The notes under the pieces: model-generated
The model's input: only the letters and a program-made list of their open reading frames with translations
The model's database searches: none
Told to the model about the DNA's origin: nothing
Source: DAOTXR01 sp034435375
Lineage (GTDB): Bacteria > Chloroflexota > Anaerolineae > Aggregatilineales > UBA3940
DNA length: 64,000 nt
Direction: 5' to 3'
Assembly: GCA_034435375.1 (NCBI GenBank)
Contig: DAOTXR010000062.1
Span: forward strand, 1-64,000
Translations under genes and position numbers: made by a program
Shown here: positions 8,394 through 16,210 of the stretch, piece after piece
Layout: the number at the start of each line of letters is the position of its first letter
Numbering within the stretch: position 1 is the first letter of the stretch

Positions 8394-9197
8394 TCACGAC
8401 ACCGCAGCGCTGCGCCGAGATATCATTGCCGCCAGCGCCTGTTCACGCGTATCGAAGATCTCGAAAATTTGTGTGAAGCCCACCGTCTCAAAGACGCTCA
8501 TCACGGGAGGATGAAGAACACACAAGAAGACATCGCCCTGAGCATTGCGAGCCGTGCGCCATGCTGTCACGAGCACCTTCAGCCCACGGCTTGAAATGTA
8601 AGTGACGCCAGCCAGATCGATGATTAGCCAGGCTGTACCCTGGGCTAACAGCTCGCGCACAACTTCCTCCAGCCGGGGCGCAGCCGACGAATCCAGTCGG
8701 CCCATAGGGGCCACAATGGATATCCCCGGTTCGGGTTGCTCAACCGGTACATCAACTTGCGGCTGTGGAGGCTCGGTCCCTGCGGGTTTCTTCTTGATCA
8801 TAGTCAGCACATTGGATTGCTCGCGGAAGTCGAACAATATCTCATCCATGAGTTGGCGCATCAGATGCAATCCGATGCCACCAGGCTTTACATCATCAAT
8901 GCTTACACCAACTTTAGGCTCTGGTATACTGGCAGGATCAAATGGTCTCCCATGATCGGTGATCTCAATCTTGCATGTACCAGGCTCCACCGAACAAACG
9001 ACTTCGATTTCACCTATATCCTCACCCCTATACGCATGTTCAATAATATTGGTGCAGGCTTCGTCTACCGCCATCTGGCAATGAAACATCTCGACTTCAC
9101 CCAGCCCGGCTGCCACAGCTGCCTCACCGACAAAGCCTGTAATAGTCGGAATGTTTTCGTAGCGGCCAGCAACGACCAGCCGACGTATATCAGCCAT
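8394..9197 (-). CDS. HATPase-STAS fusion (anti-sigma kinase plus antagonist)
   Basis: This 267-residue protein joins a GHKL serine-kinase domain (about 1-137; E46-A-C-T-N50 N box, D81-H-G-R-P-F-D G1 box, G-G-I-G-L-H-L G2 box) to a STAS domain (about 155-262) by a Pro/Glu/Gln-rich linker. The STAS domain keeps the phosphorylatable serine (Ser203 in Y-I-S-S-R-G-L). In classical systems kinase and antagonist are separate proteins; here they are one chain, which implies intramolecular phosphorylation or two partners. It is the first gene of the apparent operon 9197-4433. GAGAGA a few bases upstream supports the ATG start. Confidence 0.9.
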   Translation of the reverse strand: MADIRRLVVAGRYENIPTITGFVGEAAVAAGLGEVEMFHCQMAVDEACTNIIEHAYRGEDIGEIEVVCSVEPGTCKIEITDHGRPFDPASIPEPKVGVSIDDVKPGGIGLHLMRQLMDEILFDFREQSNVLTMIKKKPAGTEPPQPQVDVPVEQPEPGISIVAPMGRLDSSAAPRLEEVVRELLAQGTAWLIIDLAGVTYISSRGLKVLVTAWRTARNAQGDVFLCVLHPPVMSVFETVGFTQIFEIFDTREQALAAMISRRSAAVS

Positions 9198-9503
9198 TCA
9201 ATCTCTCGCTTGACATCACAGCCTCGTGTATGTGAAATAGGCTCAGGGCATAGGTAGTGGCTTGGAGGCGCATCCGGATGCAGTCTCGCATTCTGGGTTA
9301 TGTTAGGTTAGCACTGCAATAGACCTTGTAATCTTGCTCATCCACCGATCTCATCCCTCACCTCATCGACCCGCTGGAGAGAGGAACAGAAAGTGAGGCT
9401 GGAGGCTTAATTACCATGAGCTAGAGCTATCAACATATCCCAGCGAAGTGGGAGGGCATCCTCTCAACACCATCACCCGGTACCTGGCCCACCGCCAGCT
9501 TTA
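9198..9503. other. intergenic region with a 12-bp palindrome
   Basis: This 306-base gap between the HATPase-STAS gene and the stand-alone STAS gene holds no convincing reading frame. The only structure I see is a perfect 12-bp palindrome GCATCCGGATGC at 9270-9281, about 75 bases upstream of the HATPase-STAS start. It could be an operator for the signalling operon, but a single site is weak evidence. I could not pick a convincing promoter for the operon. Confidence 0.35.
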
Positions 9504-9842
9504 TTAGAAGCTGCCTACAGCGCTCACCTGGTCAGCGTAAATCTGGAAGATTGAATCCAGGCCAGACAGTTTCAGCACTTCATTGACCCGCTCTGAAGGC
9601 GAGCAGAGACGTAGATCGCCACCAGCCGTCTTAACCCGCTTTAGTGTCGAGACCAGTTCACGCAGCCCTGCGCTGCTTATGTACTCTACCCCCGACAGAT
9701 CAACGACGAGATTCGTGGTCCCCTTCTCAACCTGGGCATTTAAGGCTGCACCAAGGTCTGGCGCCGTATTACTATCCACGCGACCTTCGATCTGAAGGAG
9801 ATCGACGCGGTTCAGTTCTTTCACTGTGATGGTGCAGGTCAT
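9504..9842 (-). CDS. STAS anti-sigma factor antagonist (RsbV/SpoIIAA-like)
   Basis: This 112-residue protein is a single STAS domain with the strand V-D-L-L-Q-I-E-G-R-V-D and the signature D-L-S-G-V-E-Y-I-S-S-A-G-L. Ser57 aligns with the phosphoserine of SpoIIAA/RsbV. Its role would be to sequester an anti-sigma kinase when dephosphorylated by a PP2C such as the one at 4433-7753. The ATG at 9842 is preceded by AGGAGG with an 8-base gap, a clear start; the frame extends further upstream but lacks such a site. It has its own promoter at 9901-9929, so it is transcribed apart from the kinase operon. Confidence 0.9.
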   Translation of the reverse strand: MTCTITVKELNRVDLLQIEGRVDSNTAPDLGAALNAQVEKGTTNLVVDLSGVEYISSAGLRELVSTLKRVKTAGGDLRLCSPSERVNEVLKLSGLDSIFQIYADQVSAVGSF

Positions 9843-9900
9843 TAATAGGCCTCCTGTCTGGTTTCGCAGCGTCGTCACCGATTGCGCATTTGGTGGGGCG

Positions 9901-9929
9901 ATTATACATTGCCTGCCTTCACAGCACAA
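9901..9929 (-). promoter_or_regulatory. promoter of the STAS gene
   Basis: On the minus strand a perfect TATAAT (9901-9906) is preceded by TTGTGC with a 17-base spacer. The leader would be about 52 bases. Confidence 0.45.
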
Positions 9930-9965
9930 TGGAACAAACCAGCACAGGCAGGCCCACAGGGTCTA

Positions 9966-9994
9966 TGGTCAGACCCCTACCCCTGTGCTACAAT
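9966..9994 (+). promoter_or_regulatory. promoter of the S41 protease operon
   Basis: TGGTCA (9966-9971), a 17-base spacer and TACAAT (9989-9994) with an extended -10 TG-C before it. It precedes the first S41 gene by about 50-80 bases, depending on the start used. Confidence 0.5.
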
Positions 9995-10042
9995 CTCTCT
10001 CGGCTAAAGTATAGCGAATTGGTTTGCACGGGATACCCATAA

Positions 10043-11350
10043 TTGCGTGACATTCCACAACGGATGGTTTCATGTATGGAGAACGGCTCCAGGAGGCAGG
10101 TTGATTGGCGTGAGATTAGAGCAGCCATTTTGCAGGGTGTAGTTGCCGGAATCCTGCTTGCCCTGGCATTCGCTGGGGGTTTCCTTTTTCGCGACCAAGC
10201 CCTCAAGCCACCCACATCTCAGACATCATTCGCACTACTGAACGAAGCTGACGCACTACTTGCCCAGCACTTCCTGTACGACCTCCCTGGCGAGAGTATC
10301 CGCGTCCATGGAGCAGTAAGCGGGCTGGTCACCTCACTCAACGACCCATACACGTTCTTTGTCGAGCCGCAGACTGCTGACGTAGACTCAACCAATCTGG
10401 CAGGCCGCTTTGGAGGGATCGGTGTGGAGATCGCGCGCGATGAACAGGGACATTTCGTCATCACTCGTGTATACCGCGACAACCCAGCCTATGAGGCAGG
10501 TCTCCAGGAAGGTGACATCATCTTGGCAGTGGATGGCATGGTGATGGATACCAGTGCTGCAGACTCAAACCAGGTGCTCGCTGCGGTGCGGGGCGATGTT
10601 GGCACAAAAGTTACGCTGACCATCCTGCGAGGTGACGAGATATTTGATGTGGAGATGACTCGTACTGAAGTGCTGATTCCCTCCACGTTTTGGCGAGTGC
10701 TGGAGCAGGACCCACGCGTGGGTTATGTTCAGATTGCCCGCTTCACCGACCGTGCGCCAGAGGAAGTACGACAGGCCATCAGTGATTTGGAGGCCCAGAA
10801 TGTCTCGGCTTACATTCTGGACCTGCGAGACAATGGCGGAGGGTTGGTCGACGCAGCAGTGCGAATCGCTGGCGAGTTCCTCGACGGTGGAGTAGTGCTA
10901 TACGAGGAACGGCAAGGCAACCAGGAAACCGTGTACAACGCTCCACAGGGCGGCTCTGCACTTCAAGCGCCCCTGGTTGTGCTCACTAACCAGGGCACGG
11001 CTAGTGCGTCCGAGATTCTGGCGGGTGCGCTGCGCGATCGTGGCCGGGCAACGCTGATCGGCCAGCGGACGTTCGGCAAGGGCACAGTGCAACTGATCTT
11101 GCCACTCAGCGATGGCTCATCAATCCATGTCACTACGGCTCAGTGGCTCACACCCAGTCGTCAGCCTATCGAAGGACAGGGATTGACGCCTGATACGATC
11201 GTGGAACCAATTGAAGGACAGGACGCCATCCTGGAGGCCGCATTGGAGTATCTGGCCGATCAACTCAGATCGATGGAACCCACCGGAGGTCAAGGGTATC
11301 ACGTCGAACATTTCACTTATGTACAGTTTACTGAGGAAGACAGAGGATGA
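10043..11350 (+). CDS. S41 C-terminal processing peptidase (first copy)
   Basis: This protein of up to 435 residues has an N-terminal membrane anchor (about 27-48), a PDZ domain (about 115-195; G-G-I-G-V-E-I to I-L-A-V-D-G) and an S41 protease domain. The catalytic Ser lies in G-T-A-S-A-S-E and the Lys in T-F-G-K-G-T-V-Q, the Ser-Lys dyad of CtpA-type enzymes. It probably trims C termini of envelope proteins. The start is uncertain: TTG 10043, ATG 10064 and ATG 10076 are possible, all before the membrane segment. Its stop overlaps the next gene (ATGA), so the two related proteases are translationally coupled. Confidence 0.9.
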   Translation: MRDIPQRMVSCMENGSRRQVDWREIRAAILQGVVAGILLALAFAGGFLFRDQALKPPTSQTSFALLNEADALLAQHFLYDLPGESIRVHGAVSGLVTSLNDPYTFFVEPQTADVDSTNLAGRFGGIGVEIARDEQGHFVITRVYRDNPAYEAGLQEGDIILAVDGMVMDTSAADSNQVLAAVRGDVGTKVTLTILRGDEIFDVEMTRTEVLIPSTFWRVLEQDPRVGYVQIARFTDRAPEEVRQAISDLEAQNVSAYILDLRDNGGGLVDAAVRIAGEFLDGGVVLYEERQGNQETVYNAPQGGSALQAPLVVLTNQGTASASEILAGALRDRGRATLIGQRTFGKGTVQLILPLSDGSSIHVTTAQWLTPSRQPIEGQGLTPDTIVEPIEGQDAILEAALEYLADQLRSMEPTGGQGYHVEHFTYVQFTEEDRG

Positions 11351-12612
11351 TGGAAAGCACACGAAGTAATCAGGTTCGCGTGGGGCGTATCCTGCTTGCC
11401 GGCATGGTGGCGCTGATCCTCAGCGTCGGCTTTTTCGCCGCTGGCCTACTGGCGGGTTTTCAGTTGGCATCTGCTCGCACAGCCAACGCGGGAGGAGAGC
11501 CAGCCTCGGCAGCGAGTACTGTCGAACCAGCGCAAGCTGACATGCAGCAGACAGAGCAAGAAGTGGATCTCGACGTATTCTGGGAGGTCTGGAACACACT
11601 GGAGAGCCGCTTCTACTATGATCTACCCTCCGAGGAGGACCGAGTTCGAGGCGCAATCAACGGGCTGGTCGAATCGTTGGATGACCCATACACTGCCTAT
11701 GTTGATCCCGAAGTAGCACGTATCCTCAACGAGGACAGCAGCGGCACTTTTGAGGGCATTGGGGCCTTTGTTGAGGAAGCGCCTGAAGGTGGAGTGTTCA
11801 TCATTCGCGTATTTGACGGTGGCCCTGCTGAGAAAGCAGGTCTGCGTGCAGGCGACATTATCCTCGCAGTAGATGGCCAGGACATCACCGATAAGATTTT
11901 GAACGAATCGCTGCTGCTGATTCGGGGCCCGGCAGGCACAAACGTAACGCTTACCGTGTTCCGTGAGAATGAGCAGGACCTGCTAGAGTTCAACGTGACA
12001 CGCGCCCGGCTTGAGGTACCTACCGTCGAATACCGGATATTGGAAGACAATATCGGCTACGTCGCACTGTATGAGTTCAACGCGCGGTCAAGTGATCGGC
12101 TGAGCGCCGCCGTCCGAGACCTGATCGACCAGGGAGCTGAGAAGTTAATCCTCGATCTGCGCGGCAATCCAGGAGGCTTCCTGGACGAGTCGGTCAAAGT
12201 CGCCGATATGTTCCTACCGCGCGGTCTAGTTCTAGTCCAGCGCGATGTAGACGGCAATCGTCGTGAGTATACCAGCCAAAACGGCGATTTTGCCGAGGGC
12301 ATCCCGCTGGTAGTGCTGATCAACGGCGGCAGTGCCAGTGCATCGGAGATTGTGGCAGCGGCCATTCAGGATAACGAGCGCGGAACACTGATCGGTGAGA
12401 CAAGCTTTGGCAAGGGGTCGGTGCAGCTTCAGTATAACCTGTCGGATGGCTCGCTCCTGCGCGTGACTTACGCCAACTGGTACACGCCCAACGACGTCTC
12501 AATCACCGAACAGGGAGTTACCCCCGACATTGTGGTCGAGACACCAGACGAACCTGGCAGCACTGACATCCAACTAGAACGAGCCATTGAGTTCCTCCAG
12601 ACCGGACAGTAG
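11347..12612 (+). CDS. S41 C-terminal processing peptidase (second copy)
   Basis: This 421-residue paralogue of the preceding protein has the same plan: an N-terminal membrane helix (about 15-38), a low-complexity linker, a PDZ domain (about 125-215) and an S41 domain with G-S-A-S-A-S-E (nucleophile) and S-F-G-K-G-S-V-Q (Lys base). It overlaps the first copy by four bases. The smpB gene starts five bases downstream, so it is likely in the same transcript. Tandem paired copies may differ in substrate or form a hetero-oligomer; the sequence does not say which. Confidence 0.92.
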   Translation: MMESTRSNQVRVGRILLAGMVALILSVGFFAAGLLAGFQLASARTANAGGEPASAASTVEPAQADMQQTEQEVDLDVFWEVWNTLESRFYYDLPSEEDRVRGAINGLVESLDDPYTAYVDPEVARILNEDSSGTFEGIGAFVEEAPEGGVFIIRVFDGGPAEKAGLRAGDIILAVDGQDITDKILNESLLLIRGPAGTNVTLTVFRENEQDLLEFNVTRARLEVPTVEYRILEDNIGYVALYEFNARSSDRLSAAVRDLIDQGAEKLILDLRGNPGGFLDESVKVADMFLPRGLVLVQRDVDGNRREYTSQNGDFAEGIPLVVLINGGSASASEIVAAAIQDNERGTLIGETSFGKGSVQLQYNLSDGSLLRVTYANWYTPNDVSITEQGVTPDIVVETPDEPGSTDIQLERAIEFLQTGQ

Positions 12613-12617
12613 GAGCC

Positions 12618-13088
12618 ATGCCCGAGGAAAACGTTAAGGTTCTCACCACTAACCGCAGGGCCAGGCACGAATACTATATCGAGGAAATGCTGGAGGCCGG
12701 GCTGGTGCTAACCGGCACAGAGATCAAATCCATTCGTGCCGGTCACGTCAACATCCAGGATGCCTACGTGATGTCTCGCGATGGTGAGATGTGGGTCATT
12801 GGGATGCACATCTCGCAGTATGACCCCGCACACCACATGAATCACGATCCACTGCGCCCACGAAAGTTGCTGATGCACCGTCGCGAGATCAACCGTTGGG
12901 CTGACGCAGCCCGGCAGAAAGGATATACCATCATCCCGCTGCGGCTGTACCTGCGGCGCGGGCGTGTCAAACTCGAGATCGGGTTAGCACGAGGTAAAAA
13001 GCTCTACGATAAGCGAGAGACTATCGCCAAGCGCGAGGCGGAGCGCCAGATCCAGCGTACACTGAAGAGGCGAGGGAGAGAAGACTGA
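12618..13088 (+). CDS. smpB: SsrA-binding protein SmpB
   Basis: This 156-residue protein matches SmpB in length and throughout its OB-fold: N-R-R-A-R-H-E-Y at the start, G-T-E-I-K-S-I-R near 35, Q-Y-D-P-A-H-H-M-N-H-D-P-L-R-P-R-K-L-L near 68-86, and the basic tail beginning G-L-A-R-G-K-K-L-Y-D-K-R. It binds tmRNA and delivers it to stalled ribosomes. No tmRNA gene was found in this window. It follows the S41 genes closely and its stop overlaps the next start (TGATG). Confidence 0.97.
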   Translation: MPEENVKVLTTNRRARHEYYIEEMLEAGLVLTGTEIKSIRAGHVNIQDAYVMSRDGEMWVIGMHISQYDPAHHMNHDPLRPRKLLMHRREINRWADAARQKGYTIIPLRLYLRRGRVKLEIGLARGKKLYDKRETIAKREAERQIQRTLKRRGRED

Positions 13089-13885
13089 TGGTGCAGGTAA
13101 ACCTGGACTCGATGCCCTGGCCGCAATCTATCCGAGGGATCAACAACCTGGACCCCGAAGTAAAGCGGGCGATGTACCTCTCGTTGGTTCCAGGTACAAT
13201 GCTGCAGGATTACGGAATTGACCCAGAGGACCGCTCGCGGGTGACGATCAATTGCCCACATGACACCCGTTCAGTGGAGCTGATTCTATATCACCAACCA
13301 GATGCGCTAGACCCGTTACTCTACCTTCACATGGCCGATACATTGAACAACCAGATTGTGTTACTGCTGTTGGTGATCAACGATCCGGAGTCGCCACGCT
13401 ACGACACCGACATCGATGCCAACGGCTTGCCGACACGCTTTGGCACCTGGCGACGGAACATCCAGGAAGAGATCCGAGCCATGCAAGATGGACTGTGTCC
13501 CGGCCAAGTCCGGCGTGGCCTGCGGATTTCGCGCTTCGCCATCCCCACCTTTGAGCGGTTTATCACCCGTACAGGGCACGACATGGTCATCATCGAACCG
13601 CTGACCTACAATAACGCTATTGTCTATGAGCGCTATGGGTTTGCGTACTTCCAGGGGCGTCGCCGTATGGAGTGGATCAACGAGGTGCTGCGCCCCGGCG
13701 GCGCACTCTATGACCGGTTTGACGGCTCCACACCTTTCCGCATGCCAGAGGCCTGGAAGTCTATCCGCGGACGGTCATGGGCTATCCACGATGGCATCCT
13801 GGGTGAGCCATTTGGTGACATTCGCATGTACAAGCGTGTTGGACACCATGCCAATATCAACACTTTCCCTGATGCCACGTGGTAG
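13088..13885 (+). CDS. Conserved-looking protein of unknown function
   Basis: This 265-residue soluble protein is not one I recognise. There is no signal peptide or membrane helix. It contains a C-P-H-D-T stretch near residue 57, a Tyr/Arg-rich segment around Y-E-R-Y-G-F-A-Y-F (about 182-190, faintly like the end of a GNAT fold), and an unusual C terminus with H-D-G-I-L-G-E-P-F-G-D-I-R-M-Y-K and V-G-H-H-A-N-I-N. Its ATG overlaps the smpB stop by one base, so it is translationally coupled to smpB, and efp follows under its own promoter. The coupling suggests a housekeeping role but gives no specific function. Confidence 0.7.
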   Translation: MVQVNLDSMPWPQSIRGINNLDPEVKRAMYLSLVPGTMLQDYGIDPEDRSRVTINCPHDTRSVELILYHQPDALDPLLYLHMADTLNNQIVLLLLVINDPESPRYDTDIDANGLPTRFGTWRRNIQEEIRAMQDGLCPGQVRRGLRISRFAIPTFERFITRTGHDMVIIEPLTYNNAIVYERYGFAYFQGRRRMEWINEVLRPGGALYDRFDGSTPFRMPEAWKSIRGRSWAIHDGILGEPFGDIRMYKRVGHHANINTFPDATW

Positions 13886-13897
13886 CATCCCTTGCCC

Positions 13898-13927
13898 TTG
13901 CTTGCCTGCGATCTCGCGCGCTATAAT
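13898..13927 (+). promoter_or_regulatory. promoter of efp
   Basis: TTGCTT (13898-13903), an 18-base spacer and a perfect TATAAT (13922-13927) lie about 55 bases upstream of efp, in the gap after the unknown gene. Confidence 0.55.
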
Positions 13928-13981
13928 CGCCTTGGTTGAGAGATATCTCACCGAGACCACACTGTTGGAGATGGCATCCGT

Positions 13982-14539
13982 ATGATCGATGTAAACGATC
14001 TGCGTCGTGGTGTAACTTTCACTTTTGACGGTGAACTGTACAGAGTCCTGGAATATTCGCACCACAAGCCCGGTCGTGGCAACGCAACAATTCGTGTGAA
14101 AGTGCGCAACCTACGCAGTGGTGACACGCGCGAGCTGACCTTCGCCTCTGGGAACCGCGTACAGGACATCCGGCTGGAGACAACTGAGGTGGAGTACCTG
14201 TACTCGGATGGCGAATTTCTGCACTTTATGGATACCGAGACCTACGAGCAGCCCCAGATCCGGCTGGAGACCTTTGGTGAACATTTCTATTACCTGACCG
14301 AGGGACTTCAGCTCAAGCTCTCGTCCTATAACGGCGAGATTATCGATTACGAGTTGCCGGTGACTGTTGAGCAGGAGGTAGTCGAAGCTGAGCCTGCCGT
14401 AGCAGGGGATACAGCCACCAGCGCGACTAAACAGGTCAAGACCTCAACTGGCTTGAAGGTACAGGTTCCGTTGTTCGTCAACGTGGGTGACGTGATCCGG
14501 GTGGACACGCGGACAGGCGAGTACCTGACACGGGTTTAG
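13982..14539 (+). CDS. efp: Elongation factor P
   Basis: This 185-residue protein is a full-length EF-P: KOW-like domain I, then two OB domains, ending with the family signature near V-G-D-V-I-R-V-D-T-R-T-G-E-Y-L-T-R-V. EF-P enters the ribosomal E site and relieves stalling at polyproline. The loop that carries the post-translational modification reads H-K-P-G-R-G-N-A, with Arg32 at the tip where E. coli has the lysylated Lys34. No earP, epmA or epmB homologue is in this window. A promoter lies just upstream. Confidence 0.97.
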   Translation: MIDVNDLRRGVTFTFDGELYRVLEYSHHKPGRGNATIRVKVRNLRSGDTRELTFASGNRVQDIRLETTEVEYLYSDGEFLHFMDTETYEQPQIRLETFGEHFYYLTEGLQLKLSSYNGEIIDYELPVTVEQEVVEAEPAVAGDTATSATKQVKTSTGLKVQVPLFVNVGDVIRVDTRTGEYLTRV

Positions 14540-14639
14540 GCAGCTTCGCCAAACCGCTGTGAGTGAGCGCCCCTGCATCCGTCGCAGGCGCGATTCATTG
14601 CAATGTTCCCCCGGTACCTTGCTAGGATCAGGAGATGTG

Positions 14640-14990
14640 ATGATCACACCCGCAGGAAAGGAATGTCGCTACTACTACGCGGATTTCCATCGCGGGCATA
14701 GCCGTCAGGAGTGCCGCCTGATCACAAAGGGTACTGGTTTTGAGGCATGGCAGCCTAGCGACTGCGAGAAGTGCCCGGTTCCAGATATCCTGTGGGCCAA
14801 TGCTAGCGAGCATCTGGTGTTGCGGGCCGGGATCAAATCTGGTTTTCTGGGATTGGGGAGACATGTTAGCGTCGAGGCATTGTGCAGCCAGCACAACATC
14901 AGGCTCGCCGACCCGCATGTCGGATGCGAGCAATGCGCTGCCGAACACCCGTCAGTGTTAGACCTCTTCTCACATGATGGTAACACATGA
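14640..14990 (+). CDS. Small cysteine-rich protein, possible zinc binder
   Basis: This 116-residue protein has seven cysteines: Cys9, Cys25, Cys42-x2-Cys45, Cys82 and Cys96-x2-Cys99. The two CxxC pairs plus single cysteines suggest one or two structural metal sites, but I do not recognise the family. No signal peptide or membrane helix. The ATG at 14640 follows CAGGAG by six bases; the frame continues upstream to a GTG at 14559 without a good site. Its stop overlaps the next gene's ATG by four bases, coupling it to the HAD-DinB gene. Confidence 0.65.
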   Translation: MITPAGKECRYYYADFHRGHSRQECRLITKGTGFEAWQPSDCEKCPVPDILWANASEHLVLRAGIKSGFLGLGRHVSVEALCSQHNIRLADPHVGCEQCAAEHPSVLDLFSHDGNT

Positions 14991-16210
14991 TCAAAGCCGT
15001 ACTACTTGATCTTGATGACACGCTGATCTCTACCGGCATTGATACTTTCTTCCCTCTGTACCTGAAAGAGCTGGGGCGATTCGTTACAAACCGGAATCCG
15101 GCGCTTGGAACATCAGAGACGTTCATCCAGCAGTTGATGGCGTCTTTTAACTGCGCTCTAGGCACCTACGACCCTGCCTCCTCGCTACATGAACGCCTAA
15201 TGCAAGATTTCGCGGCCAGAACCTCCTCGAGCCTCGCAGACCTCGAGGCGGTTTTCAATGCCTTCTACAACGAACAGTATCCGGCGCTGCGCCCGCATGT
15301 TCGCTCCCGCCCCAGCACGGCACGGCTACTCAAGTGGTTGTCGGACCACAACTACCGCGTCGTTGTGGCGACTAACCCCGGCTTACCCTGGTTGGCGACC
15401 AGCCAGCGTATGGCATGGGGAGGTATTCCGGCTTCAAACTTCCACTTTGAGTTGATCACATGTCTGGAGGAGATGCACTTCGGCAAACCCTCGCCAGAAT
15501 ACTATGCCGAGATCGTTGTTAGGCTGGATATTCACCCATGCGAAGCGATCATGGTGGGTGACAGTTGGAACGACGACATGGTTGGAGCAGCTGGCGTAGG
15601 TATGCACACGTTCTGGATCACCGAAGATGGGGCAGAGCCACCTGACCGGTCAGTCACACTGAACGGACACGGAAGCTACGAGCAGTTTGTAGCCATGGTC
15701 GAGTCGGGCTGGTTGGATACCATTGACCCACACAAACCGGAGTGCGAGGCTCTGATCGCCCGGCTAGCGGCCTTCCCGGCAGCTATCGATGCCCTACGGC
15801 GTGGCTACAGCAGAGATGTGCTGGAATGCCGCCCGAGTGAGCGGGAGTGGTCGATCCGCGATATCACTTGCCACCTGCGCGACCATGAAATCCAGGACAG
15901 AGAGCGGCTCCAGCGCATCCTCAATGAACATGATCCCTTTCTATCTGCAGTCACGGACCCATGGGGCGAAAACGAAAATTACCTGTCCATTTCCATGGAG
16001 GATGCCCTGGCTGGGTTTATCCGCAACCGGGCCGAAACCGTAGCATGGCTGAAGAGCCTTCCCAACGAGGCCTGGGAGCGGCCTGCCCGTGACGCTATCT
16101 TCGGCCCAACCTGTTTCAGTGAGATGGTCCGCTTTGTCATTTCTCATGATCGGACGCACCTGCACCAGATGCGTGACGCAATTGCCTACGCTGTCACCGT
16201 GTGTGGCTGA
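14987..16210 (+). CDS. HAD hydrolase fused to a DinB-like domain
   Basis: This 407-residue protein begins with a HAD phosphatase-like domain (about 1-240): D8-L-D10-D-T motif I, a T-N-P motif II near residue 129, G-K-P-S-P-E-Y-Y with the motif III Lys, and G-D-S-W-N-D-D motif IV. The remainder (about 250-407) looks like a DinB/YfiT four-helix domain: E-W-S-I-R-D-I-T-C-H-L-R-D-H-E, then a final H-D-R-T-H-L-H-Q-M with histidines spaced as metal ligands. DinB-fold proteins are often metal-dependent thiol transferases. I know of no standard HAD-DinB pairing, and what links the two activities is unclear. The gene overlaps the convergent MFS gene by 17 bases. Confidence 0.85.
   Translation: MIKAVLLDLDDTLISTGIDTFFPLYLKELGRFVTNRNPALGTSETFIQQLMASFNCALGTYDPASSLHERLMQDFAARTSSSLADLEAVFNAFYNEQYPALRPHVRSRPSTARLLKWLSDHNYRVVVATNPGLPWLATSQRMAWGGIPASNFHFELITCLEEMHFGKPSPEYYAEIVVRLDIHPCEAIMVGDSWNDDMVGAAGVGMHTFWITEDGAEPPDRSVTLNGHGSYEQFVAMVESGWLDTIDPHKPECEALIARLAAFPAAIDALRRGYSRDVLECRPSEREWSIRDITCHLRDHEIQDRERLQRILNEHDPFLSAVTDPWGENENYLSISMEDALAGFIRNRAETVAWLKSLPNEAWERPARDAIFGPTCFSEMVRFVISHDRTHLHQMRDAIAYAVTVCG

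Noticed and set aside
16194..16210. 17-base overlap of convergent HAD-DinB and MFS gene ends
   Set aside because: Checked as a possible frame or assembly error; both C termini look natural and such overlaps are common.
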